Shown here: piece after piece, positions 1 through 12,900 of the stretch
How positions within the stretch are numbered: position 1 is the stretch's first letter
Layout of the letters: every line of letters starts with the position of its first letter
Assembly (NCBI GenBank): GCA_963576725.1
Contig: OY755240.1
Coordinates: 64,258,412-64,322,411 of the forward strand
DNA from: Azorinus chamasolen
Lineage: Eukaryota; Mollusca; Bivalvia; Cardiida; Solecurtidae
Length of the DNA stretch: 64,000 nt
Reading direction: 5' to 3'
Translations under genes and position numbers: made by a program
Notes under the pieces: generated by a model
Database searches by the model: none
What the model saw: only the letters and a program-made list of their open reading frames with translations
What the model was told of the DNA's origin: nothing

Positions 1-146
1 CCGTCTGATCAGGATCTGTTATGTTTGGTTTGCTTATGGAATAATATAGATCATCTGCGTATAATTATGCAATTTTAAAAAATAACCTAATCAATATTCA
101 TGACATCATTATTTCTACAATGAATATTAATGAAGTTAAGGGTTAA
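1..146. repeat. TTAA element B', right half (cut by window start)
   Basis: The window opens inside the palindrome (right arm CCGTCTGATCAGGATCTG). It then runs through an ATTCATGACATCATTATTTC tail to a GGGTTAA end at 141-146, as in the full copy at 46092-46364. Confidence 0.6.
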
Positions 147-223
147 ATTGACTTTATGACCAAAGAAAACATTTGCTATGGCGAAGCTGTAGTGTCCTAC
201 CTTGTACCTGTATTAATTTCAGA

Positions 224-270
224 AGCAAACAGGGTAGACCCTGATCAGACGGCTGTTCTGTTTATGACGA
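224..270. repeat. B palindrome fragment
   Basis: The left arm GCAAACAGGGTAGACCCTG ATCAGACGG stops abruptly without its partner. Nothing else is recognised in 147-310. Confidence 0.4.
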
Positions 271-314
271 CGTCAGAAGACGTATTAGGGTTAATAGACA
301 TCCGCGTAAGGATA

Positions 315-490
315 CAGTAAACCCCCGGCTAATGCGACCACCTAAAAGATGTATAATTCTAGAGGCATGTGGTAGTTTAATGCAGGACAAAAGCTCCTAG
401 AGAAGCTTTCTGCATTACCTTTGTCCTGCATTAAGCAACCACCTGCTTATAAAGACACCCATGGTTTTTCATTAAATGAAGCGGTTCTAG
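315..490. repeat. A1 palindromic element, shortened
   Basis: A CAGT start preceded by TA at 313-314, then a GCGACCACC arm. A hairpin with GTGGTAGTTTAATGCAGG on the left and CCTGCATTAAGCAACCACC on the right follows. The right terminal repeat has decayed. Confidence 0.6.
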
Positions 491-690
491 AACTATATTA
501 CTTTATGAATATTAATTAGATGAAGCTTGATTATGTCATATGAACAAGGGATTCGTTGCCATGGCAGAAAAAAACGTAGACTTACATCTACATGTAAACT
601 ATGTCATAATCAAACAGAGCAGACATTGATCAAACGTTAATTCTGTTTCTACCCTGTTTGCATATGTGTAGAATTGTGTCTCTATTGATT
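490..690. repeat. Degenerate B' element
   Basis: Contains the B' phrase CCATGGCAGAAA and a decayed palindrome at 610-665 running from CAAACAGAGCAGAC to CCCTGTTTGC. No clean ends remain. The stretch 691-831 holds only a GT-rich tract (about 765-800). Confidence 0.4.
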
Positions 691-831
691 GATCAAGTAA
701 ATCGTGAACGTCACTAGTTTACAAACTCTGTCTACGTCTACTGGATATGATTTCGACACACCAAGGGGTGGGTTGGGGTTGGTGGGGGTGGGTCGGGATT
801 ATAGGATGTTGGGGATTCGGTTGCAGACGTT

Positions 832-1005
832 TTAACCCTTTACTCCATAAATACGTCTTTCTGCGCCTTTGCAAAAAGAGTAGACCCAGATTAGACGGTT
901 CCTGTGGGAGGGATACTGTAGACCTGATTCTATAATTTATACCAACACTAAACAACCCTGTGTTCATATGCCATTATAAAATATCAGCTTATTAATATTC
1001 ACACC
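832..1005. repeat. TTAA element B', truncated
   Basis: Starts TTAACCCTTTACTCCATAAA at 832. A left arm GTAGACCCAGATTAGACGG follows and the right arm is mostly lost. The tail is ATTAATATTCAC, running into the neighbouring A1 element. Confidence 0.5.
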
Positions 1006-1009
1006 GTTA

Positions 1010-1213
1010 CAGTAAAACCCCTCTAATGCGACCACCAAAAAGGGCCATACTCCTGGGTGGCAAAGGCGGGTGGTAGCTTAATGCAGGACAAAAGTTATGC
1101 AGAAAGCTCCTATAGGAGCTTTCTGCATAACTTTCGTCCTGCATTAAGCAACCACCTGCTTATTAAGACAGCTACGGTTATGTTTAAGTGGTCGCATTAG
1201 AGGGGTTTTAATG
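1010..1213. mobile_element. A1 palindromic element, complete
   Basis: A 204-bp element flanked by TA (1008-1009 and 1214-1215). The ends are CAGTAAAACCCCTCTAATG and its inverted copy, with the last CAGT mutated. A long hairpin occupies 1069-1156 with an unpaired A/T site (GGTAGC against GCAACC). It has no coding capacity. The TA flanks and CAGT ends are pogo/Tigger-like. Confidence 0.8.
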
Positions 1214-1433
1214 TATTTCCAACATGGATATTCAACAGGGAAAGGGTTACATGGCTGCAACTGTGTAGTTTGTAAACTTGGGAAATTTAAGTCATTGTGG
1301 TACACAGTACATGTAAGCTCGTGTTTTAGCTGTGCCTGACTTTGTACGAGACGCACGTGTTTCCCGAACCTTTCGCGCGACGTGTCCTCGGTTATAGCCC
1401 TTAAGCTGTCGAGGATGAATATGTGGTTACCTA

Positions 1434-1609
1434 TGGAAACAGTTTGGATCCTGATGAGACATCGAATAACTCGGTGTCTTATCAGGATTCGAACTGTTTG
1501 GTACTGTTATTATGTTTATTGAAAAGAAATGGCAGAAATTGACAGAAATTATAAGATGCAGTAGACGGCATATTTTTCTGTCGAAGGTGTGTGGTAGCGA
1601 CATCGTTAA
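1434..1609. repeat. Element E
   Basis: A palindrome at 1440-1500 (AGTTTGGATCCTGATGAGAC with its mirrored partner) is followed by a tail with a GCAGACGGCATA motif and a TTAA at 1606-1609. The same tail occurs at 34836-35043. Between 1214 and 1433 I see only a possible B end (AGGGAAAGGGTTA) near 1240. Confidence 0.5.
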
Positions 1610-1661
1610 CACAGTCAGTTATGCTAAAGGTAGCCAGCGAAATAGCATTTCTTTGTTTGCT

Positions 1662-1881
1662 TTAACCCTTTCCCTCATAGGCTATTTTAGATCCAACCAC
1701 TTTGAATAAATCTACTGAAAAGGAGCATTAACTAGAGAAAAGGAAGTTTTTAGAATTTTGTAGTTTTTGAAACCATTGTGATAAATAGAGCATTTGCTCC
1801 TAAGGAGAAAATGCTCTATTTATCACAATGGTTTCAAAAAGTGACGGCGTAGAAAGTTGTACTTATGGAGGAAAGGGTTGA
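1662..1881. mobile_element. TTAA element C
   Basis: Starts TTAACCCTTTCCCTCATAGG and ends GGAAAGGGTT with a mutated TTGA. The internal palindrome is GAAACCATTGTGATAAATAG and its inverse around AGAGCATTTGCTCC. Non-coding. Confidence 0.7.
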
Positions 1882-1890
1882 AACTTCATA

Positions 1891-2063
1891 CAGTAAAACC
1901 CCCTCTAAACCGGACGTTCTAGTTAGTATCATTCTCGGCCTGTAAGACAAATGGCAGCTTAATGCAGGTTGAGAGTCATGCAGAAAGCTCCCTTCATTAA
2001 GCAGCCACCTGTCTAAAATAATTGAATTCTTTATTAAAATTTCAGTTTAAAGGGGGTTTACTG
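1891..2063. mobile_element. A3 palindromic element
   Basis: Begins CAGTAAAACCCCCTCTAAAC after TA at 1889-1890 and ends in inverted form at ACTG (2060-2063). The internal hairpin has lost most of one arm. Confidence 0.65.
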
Positions 2064-2152
2064 AACTTATATATTTATTACATTCAAAGACCTAGCTATA
2101 TTAAAATAATGTCAGAGTAAAGTATTACAGTGGAATCTTTCGCTGCAGGATA

Positions 2153-2343
2153 CAGTAAAACCTCTCTATAACGGCCACTAAATTATGTTAATTAGTTGGT
2201 ATTTAGGGCAGGTCAGCTTAAAGCAAGGTAAAAGTAAAACATAACGCTACTTTGTTTTACTTTTATCTTGCTTTAAGCAGCCACCTGCCTTTAACAGAAA
2301 ATACTTGATGTAATTAAGTGGCCGTTATAGAGAGGTTTTGCTG
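2153..2343. mobile_element. A2 palindromic element
   Basis: TA-flanked (2151-2152 and 2344-2345). The ends are CAGTAAAACCTCTCTATAAC and its inverse. The internal hairpin is CAGCTTAAAGCAAGGTAAAA against its mirrored partner. Confidence 0.75.
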
Positions 2344-2378
2344 TATGTCGTCTGCAAAATTAGCCGTATGCTTAAATG

Positions 2379-2643
2379 ACAATATCAAACAGTTTTAATA
2401 CTGATGACACGACGAGTTACTACTACATTCCCACCACTTTGGAGTCAAAACAGGAAGTGACGTCATCATAAAAAAATAGAAATGATCACAATATCAAACA
2501 GTTTTAATACTGATAACACGACGAGTTACTACTACATTCCCGCCACTTTGGAGTCAAAACAGGAAGTGACGTCATCATCAAAAAATAGAAATGATCACAA
2601 TATCAAACAGTTTTAATACTGATGACACGATGAGTTACTCGCA
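2379..2643. repeat. 109-bp tandem repeat with CRE palindromes
   Basis: A unit starting ACAATATCAAACAG recurs at 2379, 2488 and 2597, exactly 109 bp apart; the third is partial. Units 1 and 2 each contain the perfect palindrome TGACGTCA, at 2458-2465 and 2567-2574. No gene overlaps. The stretch 2700-2900 holds a CCCAC-rich and CAA-repeat tract. Confidence 0.85.
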
Positions 2644-2908
2644 TTCTCATCCAACCTGTTTGCACAGCTGATCACATGTTCATCTTTAGCAGCGAACGAA
2701 ATAAGACAATACGATTGTATAATAAAAGAAAGACGAAAATGTCATAAATAAAATGAGGGTACGAGGATTTGTTTATACCCCCACCACCCACACCCACACT
2801 CCCCCATTCTCCCAAACAACAATAACAACAACAACAACAACAACATCAACAACGCCCCAACAAAATCACGAAAACAGGAAACAAACGTTTGAGCAGAGGA
2901 GCACAGCG

Positions 2909-3122
2909 TTAACCCGTACAATGCGGGACACAAATCACCAGTGTCCTTTGCAAACAATGCATATCAACATGAGAGGGCTCCTAGAGGAGTCCTATTATCA
3001 GGGTCTGCACTGTTCTTCATGTTACACTTTTCTTTAGAAAAATCCCTAAATATTCACCATAGGCTTGATCTCGTTTGAATTTTGGAATAGTCCATTTGAA
3101 AATTAAGCGTTGTAAGGGTTAT
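2909..3122. mobile_element. TTAA element G
   Basis: TTAACCCGTACAATGCG at the left and GTAAGGGTTAT at the right are inverted ends. The palindrome GAGAGGGCTCCTAGAGGAG lies at 2970-3010. The tail AATATTCACCATA...TGGAATAGTCC is shared with 4525-4704 and 49255-49463. Confidence 0.65.
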
Positions 3123-3134
3123 AATGATTACATA

Positions 3135-3412
3135 ACAGGAGACCTCTGATCGGGATCTATTCTGTTCTCAAATACATAAAACATGCGTCTTTATCAAGTA
3201 AATGGTTAACTCATAAACTATGTTTAGATCCATTCCCTCATATAAATAAATCTATAGAAAATGAGCATTTACCAGAGAAAAGGAAAACGTTAGAACTGTG
3301 TAGTTTAGAAACCATTGCGATAAATAAAGCATTGCTCTATTTATTACAATGGTTTCAAAAAGTGACTTTTACAGAGGCATCAAAAGGTGTCAATATGAGG
3401 GAATGGATTGAA
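3135..3412. repeat. B right half followed by element C
   Basis: 3135-3209 is the right half of a B element ending ATGGTTAA. From about 3209 a C element follows, with the shortened palindrome AACCATTGCGATAAATAAAG and its inverse, ending GAGGGAATGG. The stretch 3413-3780 holds only a weak G-like hairpin near 3450-3490. Confidence 0.5.
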
Positions 3413-3792
3413 GACCTTCCTTCTGCAGATATAGACAAAATTCAGAGGGTTCCATACAGGAAGAGACCTCTCATCTGGTTCTACATTGTCACGATGACAT
3501 GCATTGAACCAACATAAAACAAAAAAACGCATATGTGATCATACCTTTAGGAGTTATAACTAATATAACCGAGCTGCAAAGGGGCTCTTTTGGGGGTGTT
3601 AGTGAGCTTATTCTAAATAGAAATAACTATTCAGACTCATATTGTTCATATATTTTAATCCTAATAATAATAAACAATAAATGTCTTGACTGACGAATGT
3701 AAAACAAAATCAAATTGAATAGATAATCCCATTTTCTTGTCGATCATCATCATAGCTCCCCCATTGGTGCCTCTCTTTAGGACGTTGTCGGG

Positions 3793-3800
3793 TATATAAG
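3793..3800 (+). promoter_or_regulatory. TATA box of the secreted-protein gene
   Basis: TATATAAG lies 101 bp upstream of the ATG. An initiator-like TCATTACC stands 25-30 bp downstream, which would give a 5' UTR of about 75-80 bases. A strong TATA box suggests regulated, tissue-specific expression (inference). Confidence 0.7.
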
Positions 3801-3900
3801 TCGGGGTAGCTCGTGCTCATTACCAACACTAGTCTGGACAGTAGAGTTGACAACAGAGTTCAGGGAAACCATCTCGTCGCCACTTCAGTCTGAGTCAGCC

Positions 3901-6900
3901 ATGAGGACCGCCATCTTGTTTTTCGGCCTCGTTGCCATGTGTCAAGGTTAGTTTCTTATTACGTGTAATGCTATTCTTACTTTATTACAGCTTTGAAAAA
4001 AGTTGCTTATTATTAACCAATTTGTGATGGTATATGCAAACAGTTTCGATCCTGACAACCCAGACCGTTTTAAAGATATTGAGGAAACGACTTCATATAC
4101 CTGCACAAGAACTGTAGCAGACACGTTATTGCAGAAATAATCTACTTGGTTTTGTTAGGGTTTAGATATTTGCAACGGGGTTCCACGGTCTGCTACAAGA
4201 AAACTCCTTCCGAGTCACGAAACCCTGCAGAGTTGACTGCCTCGACGGCCAGTTTGGAACTGGAGTCGTTGATAAACCCGGCCTCATTTAGATCTAAACT
4301 GGTTACAAAGTTGGAAATGCTAAAACGTTTCATATTGAATATATAGTACCATCTAATGTATATACGTTTCGCTTTTAAATCGGAAATTTGACGTGGCCGC
4401 CACCGCAATGGCAGCCTTTTAATGGTGGATGCCTACACGTAGCTAATGCGTGTTGGCTTTAGCCGGGTTCTGATTGTTTCGTTATAAACATAGATTTCGT
4501 CCTGCGTTAAGCTTCCATGTGACATTAGCCCTTACATTGCGAGAAACGAGTCACTTATGTCCTTTGCAAACAGTGTAGACCCAGACGAGAGGATTACAAG
4601 AGGGTATGCACCTTTCTTTAGAAAAAACCCTAAATATTCACCGTAAGCTTGAAATGTTTGAAGTTTGAATAGCCCATTTGTAAATTCAGCATTGTAAGGG
4701 TTAAGAAATGTGCCTTTTAGGTGGTCGCTTTAAGAGTATTACTGTATCATTATAATTATGTTGAATTTGTACACACAAACGCAGTTTAAAACAGCTCAGA
4801 TTTGGAAGGGTGTACATGTATGTGCACGATAACGTTTGTCAAATTAGATAGAAAATATAACAAACGGAGAAGCAGCGCAATACTCGAGACGTATGAGCTT
4901 ATGGCGTATTGTTTATAGGTCACAGGTCCGTGAATATACGATCAGCTGTCACATCAGACCGGTACGGCGTCTATTGTCTAAATTGCTCAACTTTGAAAAT
5001 TATCTATGTAAATCCATAGACACCGCCTTTCGGGTGTAATGTTGATCTGGGTCTGCACTATAGTTACTGAGCACTCCTGTTCGCGCTATGCTAAGTGGTA
5101 CTATGATGACATGGGATTATTATGCTTTGTTCATCATGCTTGTTTCTTCTGCAGGTCTTTCCCTCAGGGAAGAGAAATATTCCGAATTACCGGACCCGTT
5201 GAGGAAATCTAACATTCCCTCATCGAATGGCAGAAGATATCGTCAAAATGGGGCCATAATTGGCGAAAATCCTATGTATGTTGGCGGCAATCCAATGCCT
5301 GGCAGCGGCAATCCCATGTCTAGCGGCGGCAATCCCATGTATGTTGGCGACAATTCCATGTATGGTGGCGGCAATCCAATGTTTGGTGGCGGCTATCCAA
5401 TGTTTGGTGGCGGCAATCCCATGTATGTTGGCGACAATCCCATGTATGGTGGCGGCAATCCAATGTTTGGTGGCGGCAATCCAATGTTTGGTGGTGGCAA
5501 TCCAATGTTTGGTGGCGGCAATCCAATGTTTGATGGCAGCAATCCCATGTTCGGCGGTGGCAATCCAATGTTTGAAGGCAATTCCGTGTTTGAAGGCAAT
5601 ACCATGGTACCTCCGGAAGTAGATCCAAAGAACTTTGACCTTGATCGTCTATTCCAGTTTCCTGGATCGAACTACATAATGCGCATGCTCATAGCCAACT
5701 TTTCGGATCCTACACCTTTATATGCTAACAGAATGCAAGGTTGGTAGTTTGAAAAACACTAGTACAACACTACAGAAACACAATACGGATTAATATACAC
5801 TAGTCTGCAGGACCTTGTAAACACAGAGAATGCTATAAGTAGCTCTTTGCATTACTTTTGGTTTACATTAAGCAGTTGCCTACTTTGACGCTTGCATATT
5901 TATGTGTATGAGAACCAGATATCCATAAAAGATGAGTAAATTAAACATTTCAAGAATAACTCCTTTCTCCACCAAACATTCTTTAGACGGAGCCATCTCA
6001 TCAGGGTATACTGTTGGCAGATGCGTGAAAAGTTTATATGAGGGAAATGATTAATATTTACCCTTAATATAGACGCATTATAGATTGGCCTTCTCAAACA
6101 TTACACCTAGTCTTCTAGGAGCCGTCTGGCCAGGGTCTGTTCTGTTTACATAAATCGACAGCTTCAATCACAAACTATTCCCTTGTTCGTGAAAAATCAA
6201 GATCCATACATTCAGTGTTCTCGCATGAATACTAGTGAAGGAAAGCGTTCATCTTATCTTCATTTTTTTTCAGATTTCCCCGAGGACTGGCCTCAGCTCA
6301 TGGACATGTACGTCAAGATGCTCGAACCCCGCTGGCGGGCCACACTATCCATGTTTTACGGAGATTACACGGGTCTGCCCGAGTTCTACACGAGGATGTT
6401 CACGAAGTGGGTCGCTCATTTCCGATTCGCATGTCCTTCTACATATTTTGACAAAATCTTTGCACGTAAGTTACGAATTTTCTCTTGAATCCTGAACATT
6501 TATTCTACTGTAAAATTGTCGTCTTAACCCTTCTCTTCCTGAATTTTAAAATACATTTCTCCTCTCCTTCTTTACCCATTCCCTGTTGTATAATTACATA
6601 TATTTTCACTGTGTACAAGTATTTCGCTGTGCAATCACTGATGTGGAGTGCACTGGTTGCACAATCAACTTGTAAATAGTGCAGACCCTGATGAGACGGC
6701 TCCTGCAGGAGCTGTCTCATCTGGGTCTTCACTATTTACAGGTAGGTATATTGGCGTGAATAGCAAGCAAAGGGTTAATACCTTTTCATAAAGAATGAAT
6801 CCTACTTCTAACCCTTTCCCTGTTCTATAGTCCAAATTTCAATACCTACAGAATATTCATGGACAAAATAGTTATAATGAAATATGGAAGGTGCAACATT

Positions 6901-9900
6901 GTAGCCGTTTTAAAAACTAAAGAAACCGATCTATCAACTTCTATTAGCAAACCGGACCGACCCTGATCAGACGGCTCATATAGGAGCCGTCTGATCTGGG
7001 TCTACTGTTTGCAACTGCATGAAAAGGCGTCTGAGGGAAAGGGTTAATTTCATTATTCCACTGTGAAAATTCAGCATGGACTATTACTAACGATTCATTC
7101 AAACTTTTGAAAATATACGGAGTGTCAACAAACAGCTTGGATCCGTTTGAGATATAGATTTATTCTTGTCTCATCTGGATCCAAAATGGTTGAAATTGAA
7201 ATTCTGTTCGCTATTGGCCTAAGGATTAATCCATTAACATTGAGTATAAATACGAACAAACGGAAAATTTGCATCTTATGTCTTTCGTCCAAAAATGTGT
7301 ATTTCTGGAAAGGTCTCAATTAAAAATCGACACGGTTCTTTACGTCTCACTAGAGTGAATGCTATCCCAAAGTTGACCATGGTGCGATGTAGGAGCCATG
7401 TGACTTACGAAAGACCGATTTACTAAACTTCGGGCAAGTTCTATAATTATCGTTAATCCTTTTCCCTGTTGAATATTCGCGTGTGAAATACTTAATTAGC
7501 GATTTTTGCGAATGGTTGGAATTTTATATTTGCACATATATTCTTAGCCGTTGCACATACATAGAATCGTATCTATATAATTCCGTTAAGCAAACAAAGC
7601 AAGACCCTGGTCAGATGGCTCCTACAGGAGCCGTCTGATCTTGGTCTACTGTTTGTTAAGGCGTGAGAAAACGTCTATATGAAGGAAAGGGTTAAGTTGT
7701 ATCATACGACGATCTGATCTATTGGTATTCAGTAAAACCTCTATAACGGCCACTAAATGCTGTTAAAGGCAGTAGGCGGCTCAAAGCAAGGTGAAAGTAA
7801 AACAGAACGCTCCTATAGGAGCGTTCTGTTTTACTTTCACCATGCTTTAACACAAAATATTTGATTTAATTTAGTGGCTGTCATAGAGGGTTTTACTGAA
7901 CATTTATACTGTAACACGCTAGAATGTGTGCAATGATTTCTACTACGAGCAGTAGCGATTGTCATAAATTAACACTTACGTTGCTTTCCATCATACGATC
8001 TCTCGTAAGGCCAATCCTATATATTTTATTATTTTAAGGTTGGTCTTTTAATCACCTGGTAGCCGCATTCCAAGGACAAGATGCTAATATGTTTGAATTC
8101 ATCCGTGCCAAGATGGTAGAACTGTTTCCCACATATGACGAAACCAGAGTTAGCGCCATTGCACAGGAAGGTGTTATTGCCACTCACCATTGGATTGTTG
8201 AGGAAATGATGCAGCATATTTTTGGATATGGTTTCAAAGGTAACCGCCCCAGTCATAGATAAAATGGTGTATTTCAACACTAAAATCAATTCTGGATAAA
8301 ACATGTTGTGAACTCTTTAGAATGTCTCGGAGAAACTATTCACAGCATTCACAGGGTATCCACAGCATAAGGTTCTATCTTAAGTGGCCATTCATTTATT
8401 GAACATAGGGGTCTTAACCCTTTACCTGATAGAAGCGGCTTTTAGCGTGTTTGATTTATTCCTCCGCTGAAGAAAATAGTTCAAATTCATACAGTCATGA
8501 ACATATTGCATAATAAATATTTTCTATATCCTAGTAGGTGGTAGCTTAAAGCAGGCTGAAAGTAAAGCAGAATGCGCCTTAAGGCGCATTCTGCTTTACT
8601 TTCAACCTGCTTTAAGTGGTCATATGTCTTCAAAACTAGAAACAGGCTATTGGGTAAAGGGTTAAACAGCAGGCGCTTGCTTAATACACGGTAAAACAGA
8701 CTCCATGTAGCTTTCTGTATTACTTTTGACCTGTATTAAGCTACCACCTCCCTCACAGGTCCATAATTAGACCTCTTTATATTGTACTGCATGACGAAAA
8801 AATTACAAATATTCTGACCCCATATTCGGGTTCAAACCTTTAATTGTAGAACGCGCATGCACCGACATTTACAGTGTAGACCCAGATCAGATGACCCCTA
8901 GAGGATGGGTTATTCGAATATAGTAAAACTGTTTTATAACTTATATTAAATAAGGTTTAAATTAAGTGTTGGACTTTCATGCCAATATTGCTGCTCAGTG
9001 CTGTAATCGGTGGACATGGGTTTTAGTTTGATCGTAAATGTCGAGATCCGGGGCATGTTTTTCTGACCGTCCGAAAATTTCAATATTTGAACTATTCATA
9101 GAGACGATGCACATTGAGTCGCGCCATACCAAGATCAAGTTCAAACTTCAACGTGAAACGTTAAACTAATGATCAAAGCAACTGTTCGGAGTATAATGCT
9201 TTACAAACATGAAAATTCATCCGAGAAGACGAATCCAATTGGTCTAGCAATTCATGTAATTCGAATACCTGTTTAGCAATGTGTAAATTCGAATATCAAG
9301 AATTATTATAGTCACGGTTTGTAATGGCCCTAGATGTCTAATAGTTAAGAATGAATGACTATTCGCTATCAACTGATGGGACTGGACTTAAACTATCATT
9401 TGTTACTTTCAGATGTGGGGATATTCTCTCACAAGCTCTACCAGAATTTCATGCAGCATTTCCGAAACGTGGATACAACGGCTTTCCATCCGGATATGAT
9501 GTCACGTGGTTCACTGCGAGATATTGTCAAGAGCGCCCTCTATGACTCTAATGTAAGATGCCACTCTGGAATGGAGGTTCAAGAACGCTACGGCAAGGTG
9601 ATCGGAATGTTCAAGAGAAGGTAAAGTCGATACAATCGTATGTGAATATGAACTCGGAAGAAATAAAATAAACTTGCTGCACGCCAACCCTTTAAAAGAG
9701 GGGAAGCGCGTTGGCTGCCATTTGCAAACATTGTAGATCCAGAACAAAGAGCCTAGAGGAGCCCTCTGATTAGGATCTGCATTGCCATTCACAAATGCGG
9801 TCACAAAATTATACCCTTTCATAATGAATGAGATCCACCTTTAACCATTTTCTCGATAAATACGCCTTTCTACGCCTGTGTAAAAGTCACTTTTTGAAAC

Positions 9901-12900
9901 CAATGTGATAAATAGAGCATTTGCTCCAATACTACACAATTCTAAATGTTTCCTTTTCATAAGTAAATACTCCTTTTTGGTAGATTTATTCAGAGGTTGG
10001 GTCTAAAATAGCCCATGCAGGTACGGGTTATAACAGTCGACTATCTACTTTGAACTTTGTTGTTATCATGATCAATGCATACTTTTTTCAAATAAAATGT
10101 TTAAACTAAAATGGTACAGAATCGGAATGAACACCGAAATGTGTATGAACACTACAGCAAACAGAGCAGACCCTGATCAGACATCTCCTCTAGGAGCTGT
10201 CTGATCTGGGTCTACTCTGTTTGCAAATGTGGTCTAATCCTTAACCGTGTCAAGTAAAAGTTGATGCAGTGTGGACTGGCAGACATGGCTGAATATGCTC
10301 TGGGTTTAGTATTTGCAAATGCCTATTTTGGTTCCAGTATTTAGAGGCTTAGCCTTTTCCTAACTGAAATGTATGCATGAATTGGATCACTTCCTTATAC
10401 CTTTCGGCGCCAAATTTCTAATTGTCTGCAATCCAAGTTAAATCATTTAGTAAAATAAGGAAATGAGATAAATAAATGCAAATTTCAAAGGAATAAAGCA
10501 CATATATAGAAATAGAGAATGGGACAAATATTGAAGTCCCTGATCAGACGCCGCCTTGAAACGTCTGATCTGGGACTGCACTATTTGTCGTGGTGCATTT
10601 ATGCGACTGCGGCGGTGAAAAAGTTAATATTTATTGACTTAATTTTTATGAGGTAAAAATTCAAAGGGGATTTGTTGGCTTAGAGAAACCCAGACCCTCA
10701 GAGCTACATTTATATAATTTAAAATGAATTTCATAAATGCAGAATCTAAAGATAGTTCAGTAGTACATGGGCCGTTTGATCTGGCCTCCCGTTTGCATAG
10801 GCATGAAAAGGAGTAGAGTAAAACCTCTCTAAACCGAACATTAGATTTATAAATATCAGTTTGGAGACGGGTGGCAGTTTAATTAATGCAGAATGAGTCG
10901 TGCAGAAAACTCCTGGAGTTTTCTGCCCGACTTTAATCCTGCATTAAGCAGCGAGCTGACACCTGCCTAATTTTTAGACATCTAAATTCTTCCCTTGAAT
11001 TTCGGTTTAGAGGGGATTTACTGCATTTATAGAGGAAAAGGTTAAAGTTAACCCAGAACTTGATGATCGTGAAACAATAATTGGAAATCCCGAATCTGTT
11101 TAAAGATCAAGCATTATCTACTAAAATTTCAGATCCGAAGAGATGACCGTTGAGTACATAGCGACAAAGGTTTCGTCCTTGCTGATTGGCCACGTCGAGA
11201 TTACCGAACGAGCTACGACGACACTCGACAAAGTGATTGTGGACGCTATCGCAGGAAGGATTCGCGCATACGTGGATGTTATCCTGAGTGACATTGCCGT
11301 TATTGAGGAGAGCTTGGCGACAAACACGCCTAATGCTGTACCACTTCAGAAGTTAATGGAAAATACGCTCAGTATGTGTGGTCTGATCTTATTTTAACCC
11401 ATTGATAATGAACTCATCCAAAATTGCACAATAAAACCCCTCTTAACTGGAATTCTAGTTGAGAATTTAGTTCTAGGCGGATGGAAGTCATGCAGAGAGC
11501 TCCTCGGAGCTTTTTGGATGATTTTCACCCTGCATTAATCTGCCACTTTGGCAATCTACAAGACCGACATTTAAAACTGAACGTCCGGTTTATAGGGGTT
11601 TTACTGTGCATTTTTGAAGCTCTACGATGGTAACTTTCTGCCATGTACAGACTACATCTAGAGTAGACAAATTCCACGCAAAGGTCATACAACGGCTTAC
11701 ATGTACAAGCGACCATTTAATGATATACATGTGTATAGTAAAATCTCGATTATTCGTACACTAAAATACGTATTATCGATCTTTAAGACAGGTGGCTTGT
11801 TAATGCATGGTGAAAGTCATGACATTCACCATGCATTAAGCAGCCATCTGCCTAAACGTGTTTGTCTAAATTCTTCCATACTAAACTTTCGAATAATCGA
11901 GATTTTACTGTATAGGAAGATGCTGAATGCAGAGCGAAAGAAATAAACCCATAGGAGCCTCTGATCTGGGTCTACACTGTTTGCAAATGACGGTACACAC
12001 ACGTGTCCCACTTCAAGTGTGTAATGTTATCTATTTTCCTACATGGATATTGTTTACCTATATATGAATATTTAATACCTAAAGTTCTATGGCATATGGA
12101 CACTCCTTGGACGGCTCCTACAGAAGTTGAGATCTTGGCTCTATTGTTTGCAAATGAGTATCGAGAAGATTAAAAATGGAAGTAATGGTTGAATTCAAGG
12201 CGACCCCGATTAACAAGGGGTCTAATATAGATCGGACTCTGGTGTTTTAACCCCTGCCCTGCTGTGAAAGTTTGGATATCGTGCAATTTTAACTTCCAGT
12301 TTGATCAAGGTTTTGAAAAACTATTGACGGAGTGTTAACCATTTCCCTCATATAAACGTCGTCTTTTCACGCATCTGCAAACAGTAGACCCAGATCAGAC
12401 GGCTCCTATAGGAGCCGTCTGATCAGGGTCTGCTGTTTGCTAATGGCATTTGATAGGTCTTGTTTCTTTACTTTCAAAAATGACTACAATGCTCCACCTT
12501 CCATATTTTGTTAGAGCTATTTTGTCAGTGAATATTCAGTAGGTACTGAAATTTGGAACAAACCTGGTAAGGGTTAAACAGTTTTGATCCTGCGAAATAA
12601 ATCGCGAATGTGACCAGGTCGCGAATAGGAGTTAAGAAATGAAGAAACATTTTTGGATTACAGCAGCTTATTTAACAAACGCCAACAAAAAACGTCAGGG
12701 TAAACCGAATTAAAATGGCATGGAATACAAACAACTTGAATGTTCATAACTGAAGTGTTTCAGCTAGTCGGCAAAATGTTTCTTTTTTTGCAGGGCCAGG
12801 CGAAAGCGGATTGATTAGGGACATGTTCAAGCGACTTGGATATCCAAACACGGGTAATAAGCTTTCCAGAATAATGAGACTCGTTTTCAGCGACCACGGA

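Noticed and set aside
8029..8304. A 91-codon reverse frame opposite exon 4.
   Set aside because: It is antisense to an exon that fits the eight-exon model in frame with good splice sites.
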